From the NCBI GenBank assembly GCA_015680685.1, contig MNCI01037735.1, positions 120,880-184,879 of the forward strand: a stretch of 64,000 nt of DNA, in the 5' to 3' direction. A program made the translations under genes and the position numbers. Below the pieces are notes generated by a model, which did not search any database, had not been told where the DNA came from, and worked only from the letters and a program-made list of their open reading frames with translations. This DNA is from Gnetum montanum. Its lineage: Eukaryota; Streptophyta; Gnetopsida; Gnetales; Gnetaceae. Positions 23,440-34,224 of this stretch are shown in pieces; positions within the stretch are counted from its first letter, which is position 1, and every line of letters starts with the position of its first letter.

Positions 23440-23830
23440 GATGACCAATGCATCAAATTATGCTTTGCGAGTAATGCTTACGTAGATGGATGATAAAAAA
23501 CGTCCATATTACATTCATTCTGCAAGCCAAAGCATCGCAGGTGCACAACTAAACTACACCATCACAAAAAAGGAGTTGATGGCAATGGCATTCACTTTAG
23601 AGAAGTTTAGGCACTATGTGCTTAGCTACAAAGTATTTGTGCACATAGATCATAGCGTCATCAGATTTTTAATGAACAAACCAACGATGAGCCCCAGTGT
23701 CATACAGTGGCTCATGATTTTGCAGAAATTCAATCTCACAATAGTAGATTGTAAAGGTTTGGAGAATGTGGATATGAATCACTTATCGTGACTAAGATGG
23801 GATGACAAGGAGAAAGAGAGTCCTTAATCT
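23440..23830 (+). pseudogene. Element D RNase H, fused after an RT deletion
   Basis: The open stretch 23486-23791 has KRPYYIHSASQSIAGAQLNY, KKELMAMAFTLEKFRHYV and VIRFLMNKP, the gypsy RNase H blocks. Compared with B, all of RT and the N-terminal RNase H Asp segment are missing. The protease spacer ends near 23411 and RNase H resumes by about 23470, a loss of over 1 kb. Confidence 0.82.
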
Positions 23831-25150
23831 AATCAATTCCCTGACAAATCTCTCCTTGCAGGTGCTATTAATGCACAAATGCCCGATGAACCAAAATGGT
23901 ATGACACCATCCTCACTTATCGGCTCAAGCAAGAACTACTACAAGGGCTAGACACTAGAAAGAAATAATAGTTTCTTCATTGGATCAAATATTTCATGGA
24001 GATTAATGAGAACCTTTATAAGGTTTGTCTCGATGGCCAGGTACGTTGGTGTGTCCCTGATACAGATCAACTTTGCATTCTTTAAGATACTCAAAAAGGT
24101 CCTTGTTGGGGCCATTATTCTAGGAGACACATGATCATAAAAATCCTCATGGCGGGGTATTATTGGCCAACAATTTTCAGAGATCCACATCAATTCATCC
24201 ACACTTGTGATCATTGCTAGAGGGATGGTGGAATGATAGCTCGAATGGAAGGATCACAATAATGGATACAACCTCTTAAATCATTCGATATTTGGGGCAT
24301 TGACTTTATGGATCCCATCACACTTTTATCAAATGGAAAGATATATATTATAGTCACAGTTGACTATTATACCAAGTGGGCAAAAGCAGCAGCCGTCATC
24401 GACTGTACAACCACCACTGCTACTCGATTTGTATAACAAAACATCATAAATAGGTTTGGTGTACCTCATGCATTGATTTCTGATAATGAAACTCATTTTA
24501 CAAGTGTCACTTTCCAAAGGTTGATGCAATTCTTGGGGGTTGAACATAAACTCATAATACCATATCACCCCCCAAGCCAATGGCCAAGCTAAGGTCACTA
24601 ATCGGAAGATTACAAAAATCTTAATGCATACCACTAGAAAATAACGAAGGGATTGGAGCACTAAATTAAATGATGCCCTTTGGGCATATCACTCCACATA
24701 GAAGCTTCCCATAGGTTATTCTCCCTATGAGCTTGTGTACAGAAAACTACCAACATTGCCCATCCAATCTGAGCTCCGTACACTCTCTACAGCTTGTAAC
24801 CTTGACCTAGATCTAAGTCTAGCATAGAAAAAATGATTAATGAGTCTCAACCTGCTAGACGAAAATCGATTAATGGCCTTGTCATCCAATGAGACACATA
24901 AGGCATTCAATAAGAAACACCATGACCTCAAAATAAGAAAAGTCAAGTTTCAGCTAGGAGATAAGGTTCTTTATTGGAATCCTACACATGTATCGCAACG
25001 AACCAAATTTCAAACATTGTGGGAAGGACCTTACATAATTGATGAGACTTTTCCATCTAGGGCCATGATCATCTACAAACCTGATAGCCCATACAAAAAA
25101 TAGTTAGTCAATATTCAACAAATAAAACCTTTCTATGAGCCCAAGCTAAC
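23831..25150 (+). pseudogene. Element D integrase
   Basis: The order is HHCC region (about 24000-24220), core with WGIDFMDPIT, VDYYTKWAKAA, RFGVPHALISDNETHF (second Asp kept), PYHPPSQW (frame change near 24565), and C-terminal domain 24840-25103 with LYWNPTHVSQRTKFQTLWEG. Stops at RFV-stop near 24436 and elsewhere. It retains the stretch that B has lost, so it serves as the reference for that deletion. Confidence 0.85.
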
Positions 25151-25217
25151 CAACTCAATAAACACCTTGCCAGATGGACAACCACACTTAATCTTTTGGA
25201 TTTCTCCCTTTCAACTT

Positions 25218-25234
25218 AGTCATGGGGGAGATGG
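25218..25234 (+). other. Pol-end purine tract of element D
   Basis: agtcatgggggagatgg sits at the end of the integrase frame, preceded by ISPFQL. Same motif and position as in B, C and G. Confidence 0.6.
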
Positions 25235-25851
25235 TCACCCATACTAACACCTTAGGTGACTCAATTTTTGACCTTTTTGTTTTCATCTTCTTTATTTTAC
25301 CTTTTTTTATATATTTGTCTTTTTAATGATATTAGTTTTCCCTTAGTTTTTGCTTTACATCATTATTACTATATTCAATATTTATTGTCTACTCTTTTAC
25401 TTTCTTTTATGATTATGTTTACTTATGTTTGATGTGTTTCTTTACTTTTTCTACTAATAAGGTGGTAGGTACAATGGTAATGCACTACTCGATGGTGGTA
25501 TGCTTCATTTGTAATTTGATTGTTGATGTCTAGTTTCTGACTTTGAATGTCATTACTAACGATTGGGACATGGTTTCTTTTCATGTAACAGGCAGTGAGT
25601 CCACATCATCCACCCATCCACATACTCTATGGTTTTCCTTATTTTGGAAGCATGTAGTCTCTTCTTCATTAATACAACTTTAATAAATTGGTGACTTGTG
25701 TAGCCTTTGGAATAGGAAGGGAATCAAAGGTTTGGACAGGGTGTGGCTTCAAAGAGATGCAGTATTCTTTGTGCTTTTCTATTTTCCTATGTGCAGGGTT
25801 GTTCTCGTAAGCTTCTCACCGTTCTGCGTCATTTCATAAGAAGTCAAATAA

Positions 25852-26059
25852 GTCCTTGCATGGTGTGGTCCTCATTAAAAAAAAAAGAGATGAGGATTCA
25901 AAGCACACCCCTTGGATAAAATAAATGTGAAAAATGCATGGGTCTTTGCATAGTGTGGTTCCCATTCAAAAAAAAGCATGGGAATTCAAAGTACACCCCT
26001 TAAACCAAATAAAAGGGCTACAAGCACTAGTTATGAGACTTGTCTTGTTTCCTCTAACT
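25852..26059 (+). promoter_or_regulatory. Duplicated RNA hairpin plus second hairpin in element D
   Basis: Hairpin 1 occurs twice in tandem. Copy 1 (25852-25917): GGTCCTCAT/ATGAGGATT with outer GTCC/GGAT. Copy 2 (25942-26005): GGTTCCCAT/ATGGGAATT with outer GTCT/AAAC. Both have A-rich loops. Hairpin 2 (26029-26059): AGTT-GAGAC/GTTTC-AACT. Relative to B and G the arms change together and keep pairing. Confidence 0.65.
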
Positions 26060-26189
26060 AAGGCCCTTTCTCACTTCCTACATTCACTCCAATTTGGAAC
26101 AATGGTTGTTTTGCAAAAGCATTCTTGTATCTCAGGGGATGGACTTGCCTCAGAATGTTGATGCGAAGTCACTGAAAGTGGTTGGTTTT

Positions 26190-26716
26190 TGATGAGACAT
26201 GAAATTGCTCATATTGCTGGCGGTCGCATTAAGGCACCCACGTTATATCATGGGTCGCGATAGCGCGTATGCGATATATCATGGGCCGCAATATCGCGTA
26301 CGCGATATCACGTACGCGATATCGTGTCTGTATGTGATATCGTAGTCAACCGCAATTTCTATAAATAAGAGGCGACTCTCCCTCATTTGCATCCCAGTTT
26401 TAGAGTAGCGAAGCTCTGGCAGTTTGATCCCTCCAGAGTTAGATTTTTTCNNNNNNNNNNNNNNNNNNNNNNNNNNNNNNNNNNNNNNNNNNNNNNNNNN
26501 NNNNNNNNNNNNNNNNNNNNNNNNNNNNNNNNNNNNNNNNNNNNNNNNNNNNNNNNNNNNNNNNNNNNNNNNNNNNNNNNNNNNNNNNNNNAGCGAACTG
26601 CGACCTAAGGCTAACTATCTAGGTGCCACAACTAGTCCATCTGCGAAGTTCGACCGGATCGCGCGTGCCACGCTCATTTCGTATGGTTGAGTGTAGGGGT
26701 ACCTCACCACTCATTA
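26190..26716 (+). repeat. Solo LTR inserted in element D (contains assembly gap)
   Basis: Starts tgatgagaca, ends actcatta, with perfect 5-bp duplications gtttt at 26185-26189 and 26717-26721. U3 is a dense run of gatatc palindromes (26240-26345); TATA box tataaataagagg at 26361-26373. N run at 26451-26591, so the true length is unknown. No adjacent primer site or purine tract. Confidence 0.88.
26451..26591. other. Assembly gap (N run)
   Basis: 141 N inside the solo LTR of element D. A second run of 147 N lies at 47185-47331 in the 3' region of element G. Confidence 0.99.
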
Positions 26717-26721
26717 GTTTT

Positions 26722-27726
26722 GATCTAGACTGAGGAAGGATCCTACCAAGTCAATTAATCACAACCTCCACAAGGGACTATATGTGACCATAATTAGGAA
26801 CTCCATTCCACTCTCTCTATCATCCATCTATGCTTTTCATGCCTCACCTCGCTGCCAGTTTCATGTTTTGATTCAATGTTCTGGTTTGATGTGTCAAATT
26901 TCTCAGTCAATTACTTTTGGATTTTTCCTACTTAACTTTTTGTAACCATTAATCATCCATGGTGCCCACGGACTCCTTGGTTTAAAGTTATGCAAGGGCA
27001 TAAAAGGGCTATGTCTGCTTTGGGGAGGACCCACTTGCATATCTTTTGGTTTGGTTAAGTTAAGTGCTTTACCCTTAGACATTGTTACAATCAAATTCTT
27101 TTTATTTACCCCATCCATGTTATCTAATTGTATGCACCTTGACAATTTTTTGTAATGAATTCTTTTTTTTTATTGTTGTGAATACTCTCTTTCTAGTATT
27201 CCTTGTGTTAAGCTTTTTATGAATTTTATGGATCGCTTCTCTTACTTAACCCATTCGTCAGTCTTTCCACTAACAACATTAAGCAACCAATTTATCACAA
27301 TCACAACCTAGCTAGATAAATCACCAATGAGACAACGTATTCAGCTATTATTTGTTGCACCATATATACTAATCTTTGGTTTTGTTGTGATTGTAGTGGG
27401 AAGCGTGGACAGGAAGTGGGACTATCGTCACCAAGGAGGATGCAACCATATCACTTTCGGAAGATTGTTCATGACCGTAGAATCTCTTCTATCTCTTCCT
27501 CATTCTTCTGTTACCAAGAGGGTTTGGATGTTCTTTGGATCTGTTGGTGTTCTTTCCTATTGTCATGAACACCCAATGTTATATACCATTGTAATATTGT
27601 ACGCTCAGGCACTTCTGTCACTCTACATGTCAATCAAATAAGTACGCACCCCCTAATATATTTTGTAAAGGACTTGTTCCTCTTCTTTTGTACTCGAAGA
27701 AGAATTTTTATTCAGTTGTGGGGGTA
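26722..27726 (+). other. Element D 3' region: conserved box, acceptor-like site, purine tract
   Basis: Contains the ctttggggaggac box (26992-27042), an acceptor-like tgattgtag ending at 27396 that aligns with those of B and G, an open stretch to 27641 with no recognised domain, and the terminal purine tract cagttgtgggggta ending at 27726. Confidence 0.55.
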
Positions 27727-28614
27727 TGATAAATCGTGTTTTTAAATACTCCAATATCGAGGTGGCCGCAATATCAGGTACATGATATCGGGTACACAAT
27801 ATTGTAGCCTAAGATGTGATATCGTAACATTTGATATCGTGGGGTTACTCTCAGGTCTATAAATATCATGCCCAGGCACACAATTAGGAGGAAGTTTTGG
27901 TAGTCAAGTAGCGAAACTCTTGTAGTTTGTCCATTTAAAAGTTAGAATATTTTCCAAGTGCTCGTAGCACGAGGTCTAAGTGTGAATGAATCTTTATTCA
28001 AGCATTGATGTACTAGAGCACACCATTGTGTTGGCAATAAAGACAAGCTCTTTAATCCATTCCTTGTAGCACTTGAGATTTTCTTTCTTATGCATTTACA
28101 TATTGTTATTTCATGTAATTTACATTAATGTTATTTATGTAGTAATTAGTTTTGATCAATTAAGCAAATCGTTAAATTACATAAGCATGACCCCTTTGAG
28201 CATATGTGTGACACTTGGTAGCTCGGAAACAATTAGCATTTGACAACCTAGCAGTGTTTGCACGAAGTTCAGGATGTGTTCAAAAAGTAGGAATCATTAC
28301 TTGTGTTAGGATAGATTAGATTATAGTTTACTTAGTAATTAATCAATTTTACTTTTAAATCACTCTTACTTTTATTCTTGTTCTAGGTGCGTAATTCCAT
28401 AAAAACACAAAATAATAAAAATCATATGCCTCAGTCACACTTAACCATACAATCGCATTCCACAAGTGGGACTGGGAAGACAACGAATGAACAACACGCA
28501 CACACTATTTAGCTCTAGTGTACTTAGTAACTATAGTTTGTGAAATTTGACCGGATTGCACATGAACGCTTGTGATTCGTATAGTTGGGCATAGGGGTAC
28601 CTTACCGCTCATCA
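27727..28614 (+). repeat. 3' LTR of element D
   Basis: 888 bp, tgataaatcg to gctcatca, colinear with 19142-19995. TATA box tataaatatc near 27859. Followed by target duplication aaggg, then element C. Confidence 0.9.
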
Positions 28615-28619
28615 AAGGG

Positions 28620-30452
28620 TCATGGTGAGGAACAAGAGCAAGAATAAGAACAAGATCAACAACGAGAGAAATAGTAGGAATAAGAGCAACCAAGGCCTAG
28701 CAACCAACAACAAGGGCAACAACAATCGTAAGTCCCACCACCACTACCACAAGACTATAGATCATCAATGAGACATCTACATCAAATTGTAGAAATAATC
28801 ATTTGGGAAATAAGGGAAGAGGCCAATCTGTACAAAGATATTGATAATACCATAAGATCCATAACTTCACCTAATCTAGCAAGTGGATAGATTTCATTGT
28901 AGTCAGAAGGAGAGGTATGATGACAATAGATCTCTAGGAATGCTACATTGTTCCAAGTGATGCTAGAGACCAGAGAAGGAGCTACAATTGTGGTAATGCA
29001 GTACCAGGATGTAGCAAGAGCAGTAGAGGTGATCACATTAAAGAATCCTTCAACATACTTGTTGTACCACCAATAGATCTAACTAGAGCTAGAGATGTTC
29101 ATATGTTAACTGAAACTTCAATGACTCCTTCTGATCATGAGGATGTGCTTGATAGGCTACTACAAACAGGACAAGTAATGACAACACTATTTGACATTCC
29201 CAGTGATATCACTTCAATACAATTTAAACTGATAGCTACTAAAGGAAAACTGGTCATGCCAGAGACCAGGGTAGAGTATGTGGAAGCAGAAGTCCTGAAA
29301 CTATAAGAAGAGCTCACAACCTTGAGAGCTAAAAGGAGAGATCCCATACAATTTGTTACACCTGACTAAATTGAACAATTCAAAATAGAGCAGATTAGTA
29401 GATTGATTAAGCAAAATAAACAATTGGCAAATGAGAAGAAGAAAGTGGTATGGAATGCCTTTGTAGCTGAAGCATAGACATACACACATGTGAAGGCACT
29501 TACCATAGTTCAAGAAGAAAATAAACAACTTGCTACTGACAACCTAAGGTTGACCACTATGAAAATGCAGAAAAACATTTTAGAAAAGAGCATTCACCTA
29601 TTAAGGGAACAACTAGTGAGGATCAACCAGGACATGATACGCCTCATGAGATAAAACAAAACCCTCTCTATGGAGAAGATATGCACCATCTAGCAAAAAG
29701 TAATCATTGAAACCAACACATGGCAAAACGAGGCAAAGAAACATGAAAGAATCAAGAAACACTTCCAAAACTAGCTGGGCATGTACAAACAAATCAACAA
29801 GAAAGAAATCTAGATGGAAAAGGGCAGAATTAGTTCCATATCAGCATAGAATCCTGATTGACAACCCATCCTGGATAGTTATGCCCTTGTCCACTAGGTG
29901 AAACTGAAAAATAGAGGCCTACAGATTAAGGGCTTGAAAGAGTACATGGGGTTAGCTAATCTTTGTTATGCTAACTTAGCCATGTTGATAGTAAGTAGGC
30001 CTAGAAATGAGCTAGAATAGCAGGTAGCAGCCACCTATGCACTATTTGAGAAAGAGTTTGGGGATTGTAAAGATGCTCTACAGAAACTTCAAGTGGCAAA
30101 CTCTGAACTAGAAGTAATAAAGACTAGCTACCAAGGGTAAAACGATGTAGCAGCAAACCTGGCCAGAAGACTATCAAACTATCATGAATTACAAGAGAAG
30201 GCTAGAGCATTTGAGGAAGAAAGGAGGTAATTTGCAGCTTGGTATGTTAAAGCAAACCAAATGTTTTCACAGCTTCCATGGCCATGGGATGTGCCAATTC
30301 CATCAAACATTGGTTTATCAACATGGATGGTTCATGATCCTAGAACGAAAGAAGAAAAACTTCATGCACTTCTCAACTAGTACAAATTTCAAAAGCGTGA
30401 TGATAAGGGGCAGCAACCAATGGAAGATCCACCACCACCAGGAACAACATAA
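28620..30452 (+). pseudogene. Extra 3' ORF of element C, C-terminal part (coiled coil)
   Basis: Continuation of the ORF interrupted at 19141. A Gln/Glu-rich linker leads to PPPLPQDYRSS, then TLFDIPSDIT and a heptad-rich helix from about 29.2 to 30.2 kb (for example TRVEYVEAEVLKL, EENKQLATDN, ELEVIKTSYQ), then QLPWPWDVPIPSN and the Pro-rich end PMEDPPPPGTT with a TAA at 30450-30452. Joined length is about 913 codons, close to E (about 923). Stops occur throughout. No membrane segment, RT, integrase or nuclease motif was seen. Confidence 0.7.
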
Positions 30453-30643
30453 AGTTACATCTAGCTTTGCCAATTTTGTTCTTTTTGTAAAGTTATTATG
30501 TCATGAAATGTGTCATTTTTGTAAACTCCACTGTGACATTAGAGAGTCATGTATCTAAGAGTTAGTGTCATGTAAATCTACCTCCCAATTTTGTAAGAAA
30601 CTCCATCCTTAGTTTCTTTTAACTCAAGAATGAGTTTTTAGTC

Positions 30644-31559
30644 AGTTGTGGGGGTATGATAAGTTGAAGTGTTTTAGCCATGATATTAAGTATCTAATAT
30701 CAGAGCTGTGATATCGGATCCCCAATATCAAGGCACAAGATACGATGTCATGTATCTGATATCACAGACATGTGTGAGCCTATAAATACAACCACATACA
30801 GTTTCATTTCACACTTAGCAAAATTATGTTAATTTGTTTTCTCAATTTTAGCACTTAGCACTTATGAGTGTATGCTCGCAATGTGATGTTTAGTAATTAA
30901 ATGGAGTCTTTATTCCAATAGAATGTACTTGGACACGTTTTATGCATGAAAATAAAGATCAAGATTACTTCACATCATTGTAACATCACTTAGTCTTTAC
31001 TTTTTACTCTTGAATAATTTTACTACTTTCACTTATCTTAATGTTTATTGTTTTCTCTAGTTATTGATTTACTTTCTATGCATTTACTATTCTTGTTGTT
31101 AAGCGGAATCAGTACAATTGATCTCGAATACTTAAGTGTAACTGCTTGATAACCTAGTAGTACTATCACTTAGTATGCCCAGTAGTGTGGTACTTGGTAA
31201 TCCTAGTAGTATTTACATGAAGTCCAAGGTATGAATGAAAGGTTAGGACTGGCTTCTCATTGCATAGGCTAGATTAGATTTTGTTTACTATTACTTAGAT
31301 TTAGAAACTACTACCTTTACTTTCCATTTACTTCATGTTTTCTAGGAGAAATCATGGCCAACACAACATCATTATCATATGCCTCACAGTGAGTTAAACC
31401 ATATGCATTGATTTTACTAGCTCACGTGGGAAGACAACAATTGTGAACTGTAATTAATTACTTGCATAGTTACATTGCCTTGTCCATGGAATTCGATCGG
31501 GATCATGCGTGAACACTCGTATCTTGTATGGTTGGGTGTTGGATACTCCACTACTCATA
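30644..31559 (+). repeat. Purine tract and 3' LTR of element C
   Basis: gttgtgggggta (30645-30656) precedes an LTR from 30657 (tgataagttg) to about 31559 (ctactcata, last bases diverged). U3 has gatatt/gatatc units; TATA box tataaataca at 30781-30790. Its 5' partner is outside the window. Confidence 0.8.
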
Positions 31560-32884
31560 AATGATATATAATAAAAATCTAAGTGATGGAAATGTGCTTA
31601 AAAATTAATAAAAAGCATATAACTAAAAGAAAATGAGAACACGATACATGGAAAAGAATTTGAGTTTCCCTTCCCAATAAATGAAAATGCTTAATTAAGT
31701 AAACTAAGAGAGTTTGCCTTTTATGGAGACCTAAGTGCTACAACGGTATGAAATGTAGACTTTCTATTAAAACTGATAATTAGAACTCAATTTTTGAGTG
31801 AAAAACAAGTTTAAACATTGAAATTTGACATCTTGTGGATGTAGATATGGATGGAGCTTCTTCAGGCACTATTTGATGATGTTTCAAGGTTAAAATAGGG
31901 TTATTTTCATGAACTATTCTACATAGTAAGTGATGCTAACATAGGTATAGAGTAGGTGATGTTAAACTTGGCATTGTAGTAGGTGATACTAACACAGACC
32001 TTGGTGAGGTTAACATTGGCATTAGCATGCTTATGTGTGCTACTAATAACTTAGATAATAGGATATAGCTCTTAGATTGCAAGGAATACCAAAGTGGCTA
32101 AGAAGCATGCAAATAACATAGGTGATGCAAGTATTCATGCTATGGATCTCTCAAAATTAAGAAAAGGGCCTTGAATCTCCAAAACTAGGCTTAAAAATTG
32201 AGGTTTGAGCCTAGTACTTTTAGGATTCAAGTTTCTAAATTTTAGCTAGAGTTAAGTGCAACTAACTTGGAGTTCATTTTTAGAAGCCCAAAGTTATGTG
32301 TAGATTGATAATGTTGATGATGTAGGAGTGTCACCTACAGCAACATTAGCACACATACTACATCTCCAATTGCCATTCTAAGGACTACTGTTGATGCCTA
32401 AACTAAAGCTAAACATGCTATAACGATGTTAAACGAACATTGGGGATCACATGAGGTCAAAAATTATGATCAAAAGGTAAACTTGTGATGCATGTTGTAA
32501 ATTTTACTAAGGCATGTGACACTGATGTTGTCAACATCACCTAGTCATACTTAGAAAAAATATGTTATTTGACATGTTATTGCATGTTTCCCGAAGTTGG
32601 CTGAAACTACTAAAATCAATGTTTGTCATCTTGGGATTGATGTAGAATAGTCACTAGAGGTGTAGTGGAGGTGAAACTAGGGCCAGAAGGCAAGTTTGAG
32701 CATGGTGATGCAATGGTGACTAAGGTAGGTGATGCTAACATCAATGTCACCTAACATCATCTAGATGATACTTAAAATTTTCATGTTTTCAAAACTATTG
32801 GAGGCACCAAAACTAATGCTCATATGCTAGATCATGACTAGGAATACCTTCCAAGGGCCTGTAGGAGCTCAAACAATAACTTAT
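31560..32884. other. Unassigned repeat-like sequence between C and F
   Basis: No ORF or known family. Variants of ggtgatgctaac recur at 31931, 31959, 31983, 32007, 32123 and 32728, giving a degenerate direct-repeat texture. Could be a decayed element. Confidence 0.35.
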
Positions 32885-33245
32885 TGATGAGCGGTGGGTA
32901 TCCCCTACATCCAACTATATGAATCATAAGTGTTCATGTGCACTCTGGTCGAATTTCATGGATGGGACTAGTATGGTATTTAGATTATTAAGCATTGATC
33001 ATAGGTCATTGTCTTCTCACTTAAACTAGTGGTAGCTTTATCACATATGGTTTAGTCCAAAACAAGGCATATGATTATTGATGTTGTTTAGCTAAGACTA
33101 AGTTATATGAAAGTATGAAATTTAATTATTTAATCTAATTAATAATAAGAAGATAAATCCTAAGCTATCATAAGGGTGATGAGTGTCTGTTCCTAGCTTG
33201 CTGTACACATCATGAACTCACGTACCCATTATTAAGATTACCAAG
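32885..33245 (-). repeat. LTR F, left part
   Basis: An LTR start (tgatgagcgg) in minus orientation with the usual block order. It breaks at the ccaag duplication (33241-33245) where element E inserted, and resumes at 49232. Confidence 0.75.
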
Positions 33246-34056
33246 TTATGAGCAGCGAGGTACCCCTACACTCAACCATATGAATACGAGTGTGTATGCA
33301 TGATCTGGTCGAACTCTACAGATGGACTAGTTATGGCACCTAGATAGTTATACATTGATTGAAGTTCGTTGTCTTCCTACCTGGACTAGTAGTAGCTTTG
33401 TCACGTATGGTTTATTACAGAGTAAGGCATATGATGTTATCCTAATTCTACATTACTCTTGATAATAGAAAAGATAAATTGATTAAACTAATAATGGAAG
33501 CAAAATCTAAATTAGCCTATGGCGATGGTATCAATCCTTAACCGTCCATACATGTCTTGGACTTCATGGGATTATTGCTGAGCATGCCAAGTATTCACAC
33601 TTAAACACTCATGATTAAGGCGTACACATTCTACTTAATGACAGGAAAAGTAAATAATAATAAATCAAACTGTTAACTAAAGAAGGCATTAAATAATTAA
33701 AACAACAAAATTTAATCTAAGTGAATGATGTAATGATGAAAGTAATCTTGATCTTTATTGCTAGTCATGCACATGTCCAAGTACATCACACTCAAACAAA
33801 GTTGCCATGCAATTACAAACGTCACACTATGGGCATGCACTGGGAATAACTAGCTTGAAAGAAAGAAACTAAAAACTAAAATCTAAATTGCCAAAAGAAC
33901 TAGAAAGAAAAGAAATTCATTTCAAATTGTCAATTGTGTGCCTGAGTGCTATATTTATAAGCTAACACAGGAATCATGATATTGTGTATATGATATCGTA
34001 TCCAGGTCGTGATATCACGTACTCAATATCAAGGCTTGGCAAACTACAATTCATCA
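33246..34056 (-). repeat. 3' LTR of element E
   Basis: Colinear with 48562-49226 over the shared part (shared agataaattgattaaacta block). First bases mutated (ttatgag); ends attcatca. The minus-strand purine tract tagttgtgggaata follows at 34057-34070. Confidence 0.88.
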
Positions 34057-34224
34057 TATTCCCACAACTAAATAAAAACTTGTCCTTGAGTTAATACAAT
34101 GAGAAATGAGCCCCTTACAAAACATTATGAAGGTATGGGGTTATTGACTACCACTAACTATCCATGCCACAGTATGGAAAACACAAAACTTGGACACAAA
34201 ACACAAAATCCAAAATGTTGGAAC

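Larger units (their letters stand above)
19142..28614 (+). mobile_element. Element D: Athila-like retrotransposon lacking RT, nested in C
   Basis: Paired LTRs 19142-19995 and 27727-28614 with perfect 5-bp duplications aaggg at 19137-19141 and 28615-28619. Order: LTR, tRNA-Asp-like primer site, gag, protease, RNase H, integrase, pol-end purine motif, hairpin region, purine tract, LTR. RT is absent between 23.41 and 23.48 kb. A solo LTR with an N gap lies at 26190-26716. Decay is heavier than in B. Confidence 0.92.

Noticed and set aside
26240-26345. Regular gatatc repeats as a CRISPR-like or satellite array
   Set aside because: Spacing is irregular, units are short palindromes, and they occur only in U3 and the U3-like segments of plant retroelements.
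27327-27641. Hydrophobic start of the D 3' ORF as an envelope signal peptide
   Set aside because: The hydrophobic part lies before the acceptor-like site and is not conserved in B or G; chance open frame is more likely.
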